The position numbers were made by a program, and so were the translations under genes. A stretch of 64,000 nucleotides of DNA from CAZPQK01 sp964588695 (lineage in GTDB: Bacteria; Krumholzibacteriota; Krumholzibacteriia; WVZY01; JAKEHA01), in the NCBI GenBank assembly GCA_964588695.1, contig CAZPQK010000004.1, forward strand, positions 1 to 64,000, read 5' to 3'. The notes below the pieces were generated by a model. It had not been told where the DNA came from, searched no databases, and saw nothing but the letters and a program-made list of their open reading frames with translations. Positions within the stretch are counted from its first letter, which is position 1. Each line of letters opens with the position of its first letter. Below are positions 25,682 through 34,702 of this stretch, piece after piece.

Positions 25682-28600
25682 ATGATCGGTCAATCCATTC
25701 TTCATTACAAAATCATAGAGAAGCTCGGCGAGGGCGGCATGGGCGTGGTGTATCGCGCCCAGGACACCAAGCTGAACCGCGAAGTCGCGCTGAAGTTTCT
25801 TCCCGAAGAAGCTATGTCGTCCACCGAGGCTCACGACCGCTTCTTCGCCGAAGCGCGCGCCGCCGCCGGTCTCGACCACCCGAACATTTGTACCGTCTTC
25901 GAGATTAACGAAGACGCTGGCAAAGCCTTTATCGCGATGGCGCTAATCGAAGGCCGCAGCCTGAAGGAAGAAATCGACGAGCGCGCAATGAAAGTCGAGC
26001 GGGCTATTCGATTGGGTGCGCAAATCGCCAGTGGGCTTGCCGCCGCGCACGAAAAAGGCATCGTTCACCGCGACATCAAGAGTTCCAACATCATGGTCAC
26101 GCCCAAGGGACAGGCAAAGATCATGGACTTTGGCCTCGCTCACGATACCTCTACCGCCGACATCGACGAAGAGGGTTCGACCCTCGGTACCGCGGCGTAC
26201 AGTTCGCCCGAACAAACTCGCGGCGAAACACTCGACCATCGCACCGACATCTGGTCGTTTGGCGTCACGCTCTACGAAATGGTCACCGGAAAGCTCCCTT
26301 TCCGCGGCGACTACTCACAGGCAATCGTTTACTCCATTAATAATGAACAGCCCGAACCGCCGACGGCTGCGCGCACCGGCCTGCCGGCCGAACTTGAACA
26401 GATCATCATGAAGGCGCTGGCCAAGGACGCGGGCGACCGCTATCAGAGCGCCGAGCAAATGGCCGCCGACCTGGTCGAGTTGCGCAATCGACTCGACCCC
26501 GCGACGGGAACGTTAACGTCGTCGGTGCGCTACGAAGAACCATCGTTCTTTAAGAAACTCATCGACCGCCACGTGCTGCTGGCAATTGGCGGCTATGCGG
26601 CGGCGGCATGGGGATTGGTCAAGCTTACCGAAGCCCTGGTCAGCCAGATGGCGGTGTCACCTTACTGGGTGAACCTGGTAACCGTGGGGTTGGTGTCGCT
26701 AGTACCCGCGGTGTTTGCTATCGCCTACTTTCGCGGCGAACCCATGGGCAAGAAGTGGGCGCGAATGGCGCTGCCTGTGAACCTGTTGGCAACCGTCGCG
26801 GTCTTGTTCGCCATGTTTCAAGGCAAAGAGCTCGGCGCGGTCACCGAAACTCGCACTATCGAAACCGAAGATGGCCAGAGCGTCACGCAAGTGGTGCCCA
26901 AGTCGGAGTTTCGCAAGCGGCTTTTGATTAACTACTTCCAACCCGTCAACGCCGACACAACCTGGGAATGGCAAGCAGGCGCGTTGCCGACGCTGGTCGA
27001 GTTTGATCTTTTCCAAGATCGCTTCTTGGACATCAACGGCTATCTTGATTCCAACGCCTTCGAAGCATTCAAAGAAGCGGGCTATTTGAACAACGCCGAC
27101 GCACCACTACCGTTGACTCAAAAGATTGCGGTACAAAACTACCGCAGCCACTTTATCACCGGGCAGCTCGCCAAAGACGGCGACTCCTTTACCGGCACTT
27201 ATCAACTTTACGAAGCCGACAACGGCAAGAAGATTTCCGAAAAGAGTTTTAGCGGCACGGACATCTACGCAATCGCCGACAAGATGAGCGTGGCCATTCG
27301 CCGCGACACCGGAGTTCCCGAAGGATTTATCCAAGAGAACAAGGACCTACCCGTTGCCGAACTGGTCACTGCAGATTTAACGGCGCTAAAAGCGTTAATA
27401 GACGCTGGGCGTTCGATGCTATGGGAGCAGGACTATGTCCGCGCGATGAAAGAACTCAATCACGCCGTAGACATTGATGAAAAGTTTGCGATCGCACACT
27501 TTCTTCGCTGGAACATAGCGCGCAACCTGAACCAACCCGAAGTTTCCGACCAGGCACTTCGTACGGCGATCAAATACAAATACCGGTTGCCGGAACTGAT
27601 TTCGTTTGCTGCTCGCGCCAATCACTACTTCGAAAACAAGCAACCCGACAAGGCGTACCGCGTTCTGGAAATGATGACCGAGATCTATCCCGACGACGTT
27701 ACCGGCTACAAGTTTATGATGCAGATCAATGTCATCCGACGCGACTTTGCTGGCGCGATTAAGGCTGGCGAAAAGGTGCTGCAACTTGATCCAAATCAAT
27801 TTAACTATCTGCATCAAGTCGGCGGGCTGTACCAACAGCTTGGCGATAGCAAAAAGGCGGAGGAGTACTACCAGCGCTACATCGATCAACGTCCCACGGA
27901 CACTGAGGGCTACAACCAGATGGCATCCTTCTACGAGTCCAGAGGTCGATTCGACGAAGCCAGCTCTCTGTACGAACGGTCAGTTTTGCTCGAGCCCGAT
28001 CAGCCTACGGTGATTGCCGACATGGGCGATGTCGCTGGGCGCGTGGGCAAGATCGACCAAGCGTTGAAGTCCTACCAGGAGGCCCTTGCGGCGGCGACCA
28101 CCGACGAGCAACGAATCGCAATTTACGAGCGCGTTGAGCGCTACTACATGGCGCTGGGCCAGGTTAGTACGGCGATCGAGAAGACCGAACTGCGCCTTGC
28201 TATGCAAAAGAAGATGTTGCCACCGCTGGCCTATTACATCGAAGAGAACGAATCTAACCATCGTTGGGTGCAAGCCGGTCGCTACCAAGAAGCGTTGCAA
28301 CGCGTTAAGGATTCGGAACCCTATATCACTGGCCCCATGGCGCCACTAGTCAACGTCGGCTATCTCACCGTCTACCTGGAAAACGAAGACGCCCAACAGG
28401 CAGAACCCGCACTGCGCGAACTCGACGACTGGGTGACAGAGTTGGGTATTGGAGTTGTAAAACCAATGGTGCATCGCGGCGATGGCGCGGTTAAGGAACT
28501 GCGCGGCGACTATTCTGGCGCGGTGGCGGCATTCCGCGAAGAGCTTCGCCTTTCGCCTGCAAGCGAAACGGCGATGCGCAACGTCGGTCGCGCCGAACGA

Positions 28601-28834
28601 CTGGCGGGCAACTCCAAGGAAGCCATCAAGATGCTAACCAAGGCGTTGGAAATACAGCCGTACGATGCCAAGACTAATTACGAGTTGGCGTTGGTGTATT
28701 GGGAAGAAGGCGATCGCGACGAGGCGCTTGAGCACATCAAGCGCGCGATGCATATGTGGGAGCACGCCGATGAGAATTATCGTTGGGCCAAAGAGGCGCG
28801 CGCTAAGTTAGCAGAGTGGGAACCGAGTTTATAG
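25682..28834 (+). CDS. Ser/Thr protein kinase with three TM helices and C-terminal TPR array
   Basis: The 1050-residue protein has a complete kinase domain: GEGGMGVV (16-23), Lys38, HRDIKSSN (129-136) and DFG (149-151). Three hydrophobic segments (about 298-320, 330-350, 360-380) follow. Then comes a region of about 180 residues beginning KSEFRKRLLINYFQP (about 405-575) that has no family I recognise. It resembles the TolB-N-like element of kinase/cyclase-TPR proteins. About 14 TPR-like helical pairs run from 590 to the end (for example NYLHQVGGLYQQLGDSKKAEEYYQRYID and TNYELALVYWEEGDRDEALEHIKRAM). It is probably an envelope-spanning signalling kinase; substrate and ligand are unknown. The stop overlaps by 6 bp the end of the convergent regulator gene. 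Confidence 0.9.
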   Translation: MIGQSILHYKIIEKLGEGGMGVVYRAQDTKLNREVALKFLPEEAMSSTEAHDRFFAEARAAAGLDHPNICTVFEINEDAGKAFIAMALIEGRSLKEEIDERAMKVERAIRLGAQIASGLAAAHEKGIVHRDIKSSNIMVTPKGQAKIMDFGLAHDTSTADIDEEGSTLGTAAYSSPEQTRGETLDHRTDIWSFGVTLYEMVTGKLPFRGDYSQAIVYSINNEQPEPPTAARTGLPAELEQIIMKALAKDAGDRYQSAEQMAADLVELRNRLDPATGTLTSSVRYEEPSFFKKLIDRHVLLAIGGYAAAAWGLVKLTEALVSQMAVSPYWVNLVTVGLVSLVPAVFAIAYFRGEPMGKKWARMALPVNLLATVAVLFAMFQGKELGAVTETRTIETEDGQSVTQVVPKSEFRKRLLINYFQPVNADTTWEWQAGALPTLVEFDLFQDRFLDINGYLDSNAFEAFKEAGYLNNADAPLPLTQKIAVQNYRSHFITGQLAKDGDSFTGTYQLYEADNGKKISEKSFSGTDIYAIADKMSVAIRRDTGVPEGFIQENKDLPVAELVTADLTALKALIDAGRSMLWEQDYVRAMKELNHAVDIDEKFAIAHFLRWNIARNLNQPEVSDQALRTAIKYKYRLPELISFAARANHYFENKQPDKAYRVLEMMTEIYPDDVTGYKFMMQINVIRRDFAGAIKAGEKVLQLDPNQFNYLHQVGGLYQQLGDSKKAEEYYQRYIDQRPTDTEGYNQMASFYESRGRFDEASSLYERSVLLEPDQPTVIADMGDVAGRVGKIDQALKSYQEALAAATTDEQRIAIYERVERYYMALGQVSTAIEKTELRLAMQKKMLPPLAYYIEENESNHRWVQAGRYQEALQRVKDSEPYITGPMAPLVNVGYLTVYLENEDAQQAEPALRELDDWVTELGIGVVKPMVHRGDGAVKELRGDYSGAVAAFREELRLSPASETAMRNVGRAERLAGNSKEAIKMLTKALEIQPYDAKTNYELALVYWEEGDRDEALEHIKRAMHMWEHADENYRWAKEARAKLAEWEPSL

Positions 28835-29875
28835 TGCGCCAGTTGATACTTCAGAACCAGTAGCGATATCCTGCACTACCTTGGCCACGTCGGCACTGAG
28901 GTTTTTCCATACCAGTTTGGTCGACCCTTCGATCTCGCCTTTGACCTGAAACACTTCGTCGGCGAAACTTCGCCCAACCGAAGCCACACCACGAAAGTCC
29001 AACGTCACTTCTTCGAAATTCTCCAACCCGTTCATGAGTTGGCGGGCTTCCGAACGCGTCAACAACGGTTGGCCGTCGCGTTGCAACGCGGCCACACGAA
29101 CGAACGCGCGCGACAGGTCTTGTTGCCCGGGCTCCGACGAGTGCGCATCGTGAATACTTTGCAGCGTGCGATTGCTGTGCACCGGAATCGAAAGATAAAC
29201 GCTGGTGCCTTTTTGACGCAAAGCTAGCGGCGACGTTTGCCACTCGCCGGTAGATCGGTCATGCGTGAATTCAAGGTTTTCGCAGCGAATTCCCACACGG
29301 TCAAACGCGTGCAGACAAAAAAACAGCGCTTCGCCTTTGTGGGTGCCCGGCCTGGTGGTGAGCTTGCCTTTGCCCAACTGAAACAGCAAATGATGATCGT
29401 CTAGAAAGTTCAACTGATCGCGAATCACTTGCAACATCCCCGCGCCGTCGTCCGAGATGATCACTTCGATCTCGGCGGCGTTCACCCGGCCGCGTACACG
29501 CAGGGTTTCGCCCCACGAATGATCGATCGCGTTTTTGACTACTTCGGTGACACCGAACGCCACAATGTTGCGGACGTTTTCGGACAGGTCGGCGGGCAGA
29601 TCCTGATTTAACTCGCGCCACACCTGGTCTTCGGTGATCTCGCTGAGGTTAAAACGAAGCTTCGCGTCGACCAGGCGACCTAACGTGTACGAGCGTGCCC
29701 GCGTGTTTCCGCTGGGCACCAGGTATCCGGCGTCGACGAGCTTTTTAATGTGTCGACTCACCGCTTGTCGGGTCACGCCGAACTTGCGCATGACGTGCGG
29801 TCCGATATCCTCGGGATGGTTGACAACGTTGTCCAAGATGTAGCGACGGACGGCGTTGTCGGGCCTCAGTTTCAC
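28829..29875 (-). CDS. wHTH - HATPase - STAS-like (DUF4325) regulator
   Basis: This 348-residue cytoplasmic protein has three modules. The winged helix at about 5-75 (HVMRKFGVTRQAVSRHIKKLVDAGYLV) should bind DNA. A GHKL ATPase domain at about 95-230 has an N-box FGVTEVVKNAIDHS and a G-box ISDDGAGM, as in anti-sigma/histidine-kinase ATPases. The DUF4325 STAS-like domain at about 265-340 has LTRSEARQLMNGLENF and LDFRGVASVGRSFADEVFQV. The combination suggests a self-contained switch in which an ATPase and STAS module control DNA binding. The start is GTG with AGGAGGATCC just upstream. It is convergent with the kinase gene and has its own promoter region on the right; the target is unknown. Confidence 0.85.
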   Translation of the reverse strand: MKLRPDNAVRRYILDNVVNHPEDIGPHVMRKFGVTRQAVSRHIKKLVDAGYLVPSGNTRARSYTLGRLVDAKLRFNLSEITEDQVWRELNQDLPADLSENVRNIVAFGVTEVVKNAIDHSWGETLRVRGRVNAAEIEVIISDDGAGMLQVIRDQLNFLDDHHLLFQLGKGKLTTRPGTHKGEALFFCLHAFDRVGIRCENLEFTHDRSTGEWQTSPLALRQKGTSVYLSIPVHSNRTLQSIHDAHSSEPGQQDLSRAFVRVAALQRDGQPLLTRSEARQLMNGLENFEEVTLDFRGVASVGRSFADEVFQVKGEIEGSTKLVWKNLSADVAKVVQDIATGSEVSTGAL

Positions 29876-29967
29876 GGGATCCTCCTAAGGGTCTTAGCGA
29901 ATCTGGCGGCATTGTCAAAGCCGAAGGCGGAAACTGTCAACCAAAAAGCAGAGTACCGTTAAACGAA

Positions 29968-30000
29968 CCAGAGGCGCTGCCAATGCGACAGCGCCTCTGG
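29968..30000 (-). terminator. Hairpin terminator after the five-Ig secreted protein gene
   Basis: A perfect 12-bp stem, CCAGAGGCGCTG (29968-29979) with CAGCGCCTCTGG (29989-30000), has a 9-nt loop. On the minus strand it is followed by TTCGTTTAA. Confidence 0.7.
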
Positions 30001-30065
30001 TGGCCTTGCCCAAGCGGGCAGGCTGCGCTGGGGGACCGCAAGCGGCCTTCCCTCCCCGCGCGAAC

Positions 30066-32930
30066 TTATTTTACCAGAACAGCCCGCTTGATCTTTACCT
30101 CTCCCGCAATCGAAAGGCGGAAAAAGTAGATCCCGCTGGCGAATCCATCGGCTCTCCATTCGGCCGAGTGATAGCCCGCTCCCATGGAGCGATCAATCAG
30201 GTTAGCAACCCGCCGGCCGCGGACATCGAACACGTCCAGTGTAACGCGTCCGGCCTGCGGAACCCCAAACTGAATTCGGGTGACCGGGTTAAATGGGTTC
30301 GGCACCGCGTTTAGCAACTCCAACCCGTTGGGCACGCCGGTCAGCGTCGGCTCATCGTCGCCACCGGTGGTATCGTCTTCGACTTTAAGCCAGTCGATTT
30401 CGACGACTCCGGACTCCAGCTTCATCCCGTCGAGCGTAGCGTAAGCCACAATCTTATCGAGCCCGGGCTCCTTGCTGGTGTACTCAAGTGTCGCGCAGCC
30501 GTCGGCGTCGGTAGTGTCCTTTACCAGGAGTCCTTTATTGGGGCCTTCCCAGACTTCAAACTCGATGGTCACTTCGGCGGCCGGCGTCTTCTTGCACGCC
30601 AGCACCTGGGCCTTGACCGTTGCGGAAGTGCCTTCGTCGGCCTCTTGCTTTTTCGGTGTTAACTCAAGTGTGACGTCTTCCTTGTCGATCTTTTCCCACT
30701 CGAAGTCGGCGAGATTGGATTCAACCGATGTGGCGCTATCGATGTTAGCGATCGCTTGCAGCGTATCGAGTCCGCTGGTCATGCTGTTGTAGCAAAACTC
30801 AACGCGCCCTTTCTTGTCGGTCTCTCCGGTAAACGACGTTCCTTCGTTGGGACCGCCTATAACCCAAATGCCGACCTCTTCGCCTTCGACCGGTTCATCG
30901 TCGCCCCAAAGCGTTGCCGTCACACAAGTGGTATCGCATAGCGTGCCCTTACCTTTGGTGGGACGTAGCGTCAGCTTATAGTCGACCGGCTTATCCTTCT
31001 TACGCCAATCACAAGTCGCGCGGTTGGAGACCAATCCGACCGTATCCACCATTGCCGTGGCCTCGATAGTATCGGTGCCGGCCTTCTTGCCGGTGTAAAC
31101 AAACAACGCCGAACCCAGCGTGTCGGTGGTAGCACTGCCAGTGGTTCCCATGTTTGGCCCGGCAACAACTGTAAAGAACACTTCGACGCCCGGTACCGGC
31201 GGCGTGCGGTCTTCTTCGCCTTCGCCACCACCCTCTCCACTGCTCACGACGGTTGCTGTCAGCGTATGTTCGGTGTCGAGATCGCGAGTCGCCGTTTCGG
31301 GAGCAAGCGTTAGCGACAGAGTGGGCTCGCCCGGATCGGCTTCGGTCCAGGTAAACGTCACCGGATCAGAGGTCAACACTTCCTGGTCCAGCAGCACCGC
31401 GCTAGCGACAATCGTGTCGATTCCCGCCGCGGTACCTTCGTACAGAAACGAAGCGACACCGTTCATGTCGGTTAGCGAGGTTCCCGAAGCACCGGTGTGA
31501 GGACCGCCTATGATTTGAAACTGCACCGTGATGTTTGGAAGCGGCGGGCGTCTCTCGTCGGGAATGGTGTCGGACTCGCAAAAGAGCGTCGCAAACACTT
31601 CGTGCATCGCGGGCGCTTCGGCGGTTCCGGTTTTAGGTTCAAGCGTGATCGTGCACACTTGCGGCGGAACATCTTCTTCCCAAATTACTTCGGCGGTCGG
31701 CGACTCCAGCGGAAAGAACACGCCCATCGCACGTGCGGTAACACCGTCGGTACCAGCGTTGGTGCCAACGTAAGAGAACGCACCGACACCGTTGGCGTCG
31801 GTACTAACCATCAACGTGTCGGGATTCGCGCCGGTGATAATTACTTCAACCATGGTTTCGGCGCCGGTCCCCGATGTATCGGTGTACGTTACGGTCATGT
31901 CGTGCGTGGAGCCCACCGAAAGACGCGCGAACGGTGGCGTCAGCCGCAACGACTCGCCACCTTCATCGCCGCGCGGGACGCTCGCGAACACACCTGCAAA
32001 AAACAGGTTGGCCTGACCGTCGTTGGTAGCGTCAACCGTCGCGCGGCGCGAGCCATCTCGCAGAAACGGCGTCAGGTCGTAGCGCTCATCGTCGCTGGTA
32101 AACTGAGTCGGCTCGGCCATGGGATCAACCGGCGCAGTCAGGTCGTCGCGCGAACCACCGGCGGTGAGCAGCCCGCCGGGCAATGCAACGCCATCGTCGT
32201 GACCGCCAGCGGCGGTGGTCATTCGGACGCCATCGACGTCAATAACCAGACGATCGAACGACGCGCCGCCGCGAAGCAACGAGCGGGTTTGCGCGCTTCC
32301 GCTAATCCCCAATCCCATTTCGACACGCGTGCGCGGATCGGAACGTCGCACTGGGTTGTCAAACTCCAACGGAATGCGCACACGGTTAGACGTGGCGCCG
32401 CCGAAGTACAGCGTGACGGAGTTGTTGACAATCTCGTTGGGGTCGTCATAGATGACGGCGAGAACATCACCGTCAATTTTGTCACTCGTAAATTCTTCGA
32501 TTGTCAACATCACCTGACCACTTGCGGCGGCATCGAGAATCGGCTTCACGATTTGGGTGACATCGGCCAGATAGTTGGTCGCCTGGCCAGCGCCAGGCTC
32601 GGTGGCTATCCACGTAACCGGTTGCCCTGCAAGGCGAACATCGCCCGGTTGCAGGCGGTGAGTGGTGCCGGTAACCGTTGCGGTAGCCAGGTAGGCCGCG
32701 CGAACGGTCGCACCGGAGGGTTTGTCAACCTCCAGCTGGGCTAGTTGACTAATGGTTCCAACTCCGGTAACCGCTAGCGAAATCCGACCGCTTTGACGGA
32801 TCACTTCTCCGTCAAGCCGGGGAGCCGCGGTCGGATCTTCGACGATCGGCTTCGTCTGGGCATGAACAAACGTGGCGAGGCCCGCCAAGACCAGAACAGT
32901 CAGGAGTACTGCACAGTGCTTGCGTAACAC
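30066..32930 (-). CDS. Large secreted protein with five Ig-like repeats and T9SS/FlgD-like C-terminal domain
   Basis: This 954-residue exported protein has signal peptide MLRKHCAVLLTVLVLAGLATFVHA. The start is GTG with AGAGGTG upstream. The N-terminal domain (about 30-320) resembles a beta-rich collagen-binding or DUF3344-like domain without a firm match. Five invasin/Big_1-like Ig repeats of about 95-100 residues follow (about 330-855). Each carries the pattern G-P-N-x-G ... T-D-x-x-G-x-x-x-F-x-Y-x-G-x-x-x-G-x-D-T-I-x-A. The end is the sorting domain (AVPNPFNPVTRIQFGV, FASGIYFFRL, KRAVLVK). The modules form an extended stalk, so a surface adhesin is likely. No enzyme motif is seen. Confidence 0.85.
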   Translation of the reverse strand: MLRKHCAVLLTVLVLAGLATFVHAQTKPIVEDPTAAPRLDGEVIRQSGRISLAVTGVGTISQLAQLEVDKPSGATVRAAYLATATVTGTTHRLQPGDVRLAGQPVTWIATEPGAGQATNYLADVTQIVKPILDAAASGQVMLTIEEFTSDKIDGDVLAVIYDDPNEIVNNSVTLYFGGATSNRVRIPLEFDNPVRRSDPRTRVEMGLGISGSAQTRSLLRGGASFDRLVIDVDGVRMTTAAGGHDDGVALPGGLLTAGGSRDDLTAPVDPMAEPTQFTSDDERYDLTPFLRDGSRRATVDATNDGQANLFFAGVFASVPRGDEGGESLRLTPPFARLSVGSTHDMTVTYTDTSGTGAETMVEVIITGANPDTLMVSTDANGVGAFSYVGTNAGTDGVTARAMGVFFPLESPTAEVIWEEDVPPQVCTITLEPKTGTAEAPAMHEVFATLFCESDTIPDERRPPLPNITVQFQIIGGPHTGASGTSLTDMNGVASFLYEGTAAGIDTIVASAVLLDQEVLTSDPVTFTWTEADPGEPTLSLTLAPETATRDLDTEHTLTATVVSSGEGGGEGEEDRTPPVPGVEVFFTVVAGPNMGTTGSATTDTLGSALFVYTGKKAGTDTIEATAMVDTVGLVSNRATCDWRKKDKPVDYKLTLRPTKGKGTLCDTTCVTATLWGDDEPVEGEEVGIWVIGGPNEGTSFTGETDKKGRVEFCYNSMTSGLDTLQAIANIDSATSVESNLADFEWEKIDKEDVTLELTPKKQEADEGTSATVKAQVLACKKTPAAEVTIEFEVWEGPNKGLLVKDTTDADGCATLEYTSKEPGLDKIVAYATLDGMKLESGVVEIDWLKVEDDTTGGDDEPTLTGVPNGLELLNAVPNPFNPVTRIQFGVPQAGRVTLDVFDVRGRRVANLIDRSMGAGYHSAEWRADGFASGIYFFRLSIAGEVKIKRAVLVK

Positions 32931-33043
32931 GCTGTCACCTCTTTGGTGTGAATCAATGATGTTGTGAAGTCCTAGTTGACAATGGTAGGACGCCCCATCC
33001 TACCGTATCTTTACCAACCAACGCAACTTCGTAAGGGTAAGGC

Positions 33044-33072
33044 TTGGGCGCGGCAAACAGCTGTGCTAAAGT
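33044..33072 (+). promoter_or_regulatory. Promoter TTGGGC-17-TAAAGT of mqnP
   Basis: TTGGGC (33044-33049), a 17-bp spacer and TAAAGT (33067-33072) give a leader of about 32 nt containing AGGAG (33093-33097). This is a conventional leadered start. Confidence 0.5.
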
Positions 33073-33110
33073 ACCGAAGCATCTGTATTAACAGGAGTTA
33101 CGGCGCTGCC

Positions 33111-33962
33111 ATGTCCCAATTGCAAGAATTCCTACGCGACATCAAGGTCGAGCACACCGTGTTCGCGCTACCCTTTGCCTATCTGACACTGTTTCTGGCC
33201 GAAGGCGGGTGGCCGCGGGCGAGCGTGTTTGGCTGGATTACCCTCGCGATGATCGCTGGCCGCACCTTTGGAATGGCGGCCAACCGATTGATCGACGCGG
33301 AAATTGACGCCCGCAACCCGCGAACGGCCGCGCGCTCGATTCCTGCAGGTCGACTAAGGAAAGCCACCGTGATCGTGGCGATGGCAGCCACCATCGCGCT
33401 CTTTTTGTGGGCGGTGTGGAACCTCGCGCCCCTGTGTCGAAAGCTCTGGCCCGCGGTACTCGTCGCCATGATTGTCTATCCCTACGCCAAGCGATTCACC
33501 CCTTTTGCGCATCTGTTCCTGGGCCTGGTGTACTTTATGATTCCAACCGCGATCTGGATCGGGGTCCACAACCGCCTGGAGTGGCCCGCAGCGATCCTCG
33601 GAGTCGGCGCTGCCTTGTGGGTAGCGGGTTTTGACATCATTTACGCCTGCCAGGATGCAGAGGTTGACAAAAGGGAGGGCCTGCACTCCATTCCGGCTGA
33701 CTTTGGATTGTCAACCGGACTGTGGGTGTCGCGAGCATTTCACTTGGTGTTTGTCGCGGCTCTGGTTGCTGGTGGGATGCTTTTGTCAACCGGCTGGCTG
33801 TATTTCGCCGCTGTCGGAGTAACAGCCGCGACGATTGTCTACGAACACCGCCTGGTGTCGCCCCATGACCTTTCGCGAGTAAACGCCGCGTTTTTTACCG
33901 CGAACGGATTCATCAGCATTCTGCTGTTTGTGCTGGTGGCAATCGACCAGGTTTGGAAGTAG
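33111..33962 (+). CDS. mqnP: UbiA-type prenyltransferase of the futalosine menaquinone pathway (MqnP-like)
   Basis: This 283-residue inner-membrane protein has about eight TM helices. UbiA enzymes attach a polyprenyl chain to an aromatic acid; in the futalosine pathway MqnP prenylates 1,4-dihydroxy-6-naphthoate. The first Mg-diphosphate motif is NRLIDAEIDARNPRTAAR (Asn59, Asp62, Asp66) and the second is YACQDAEVDKREGLHS, both intact. The ATG at 33111 follows AGGAG with 13-base spacing; earlier in-frame codons have no support. UbiX-like mqnM begins 10 bp after the stop, so the pair forms an operon that supplies the prenylation and, with UbiD-like mqnL at 36337, the decarboxylation step. A ubiquinone UbiA is less likely because several futalosine genes lie nearby. 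Confidence 0.88.
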   Translation: MSQLQEFLRDIKVEHTVFALPFAYLTLFLAEGGWPRASVFGWITLAMIAGRTFGMAANRLIDAEIDARNPRTAARSIPAGRLRKATVIVAMAATIALFLWAVWNLAPLCRKLWPAVLVAMIVYPYAKRFTPFAHLFLGLVYFMIPTAIWIGVHNRLEWPAAILGVGAALWVAGFDIIYACQDAEVDKREGLHSIPADFGLSTGLWVSRAFHLVFVAALVAGGMLLSTGWLYFAAVGVTAATIVYEHRLVSPHDLSRVNAAFFTANGFISILLFVLVAIDQVWK

Positions 33963-33971
33963 CTTAGACCC

Positions 33972-34616
33972 ATGAAAACGTTCGCTGTTGGGATTACTGG
34001 CGGGAGCGGCGCGCCCTACGCGCTACGGTTGTTGGAGGCGCTGTCCACCGAGGACGTGGAAGTCCACGTGATCGTTTCGCCGGCGGGGGAAAAGGTCACC
34101 CAGATCGAGACCGGGCTTAACCTGCGCGGATCGATCCGCGACAAGCAAGCGGCACTGGACGACTACCTCGCGGCCAAGGTTGAAGGTTTCACCGGTGGGA
34201 TCCGCGTCTTTGACCACCAGAACCTGGCGGCACCCATCGCCAGCGGGTCGTTTCCTTGCGACGGAATGGTAATCGTTCCCTGCTCAACCGGCAGCCTGGG
34301 CCGTATCGCGGCGGGGATTTCGTCGAACCTGATTGAGCGGGCGGCAGATGTCGCGTTGAAAGAACGCCGACCACTGGTCCTAGTCCCGCGGGAGACCCCA
34401 CTCAGCGACATTCACCTGCGCAACATGCTAACCCTGCGTCAGGCGGGCGCAGACATCCTGGCCGCGATGCCCTCTTTCTACCAACGCCCTCAAACCATCG
34501 ATGATCTTGTTAACATGATTGTCGGCCGTATCCTGAGTCGGCTGGGGGTTGACAATCGGTTGTTTCACCGCTGGGGCCAGGACACACCCGAGCAGGATAT
34601 GGACATCGACGCCTGA
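33972..34616 (+). CDS. mqnM: UbiX-type flavin prenyltransferase (MqnM-like)
   Basis: This 214-residue flavoprotein makes prenyl-FMN from FMN and a dimethylallyl phosphate; UbiD-family decarboxylases need it as cofactor. Motifs are VGITGGSGAPYALRLLEAL (residues 7-25), the flavin-contact PCSTGSLGRIAAGISSNLIERAADVALKERR (about 104-134) and VLVPRETPLSDIHLRNM. Length and order are typical of UbiX/Pad1. It follows mqnP with a 9-bp gap and no strong ribosome binding site, so translation is probably coupled. Its client is most likely the UbiD-like protein at 36337. A bidirectional terminator follows. Confidence 0.93.
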   Translation: MKTFAVGITGGSGAPYALRLLEALSTEDVEVHVIVSPAGEKVTQIETGLNLRGSIRDKQAALDDYLAAKVEGFTGGIRVFDHQNLAAPIASGSFPCDGMVIVPCSTGSLGRIAAGISSNLIERAADVALKERRPLVLVPRETPLSDIHLRNMLTLRQAGADILAAMPSFYQRPQTIDDLVNMIVGRILSRLGVDNRLFHRWGQDTPEQDMDIDA

Positions 34617-34637
34617 CAGACCTTGGCACATACCCGA

Positions 34638-34672
34638 GAAAAAGGGCTCCGGAGAATTCCGGAGCCCTTTTG
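34638..34672. terminator. Bidirectional rho-independent terminator
   Basis: A perfect 13-bp stem (34641-34653 with 34658-34670) carries a GAAT loop, with an A-run before and TTTT after it. It serves mqnM on the plus strand and the OMP gene on the minus strand. Confidence 0.9.
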
Positions 34673-34702
34673 TAGACTCTGAACGGGAGTCTTGAAACCG
34701 GT

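Noticed and set aside
31497..32744. 415-codon open frame on the plus strand inside the five-Ig gene
   Set aside because: Lies opposite a well-supported secreted protein gene; sequence is Arg/His-rich without domains, typical of antisense frames in GC-rich DNA.
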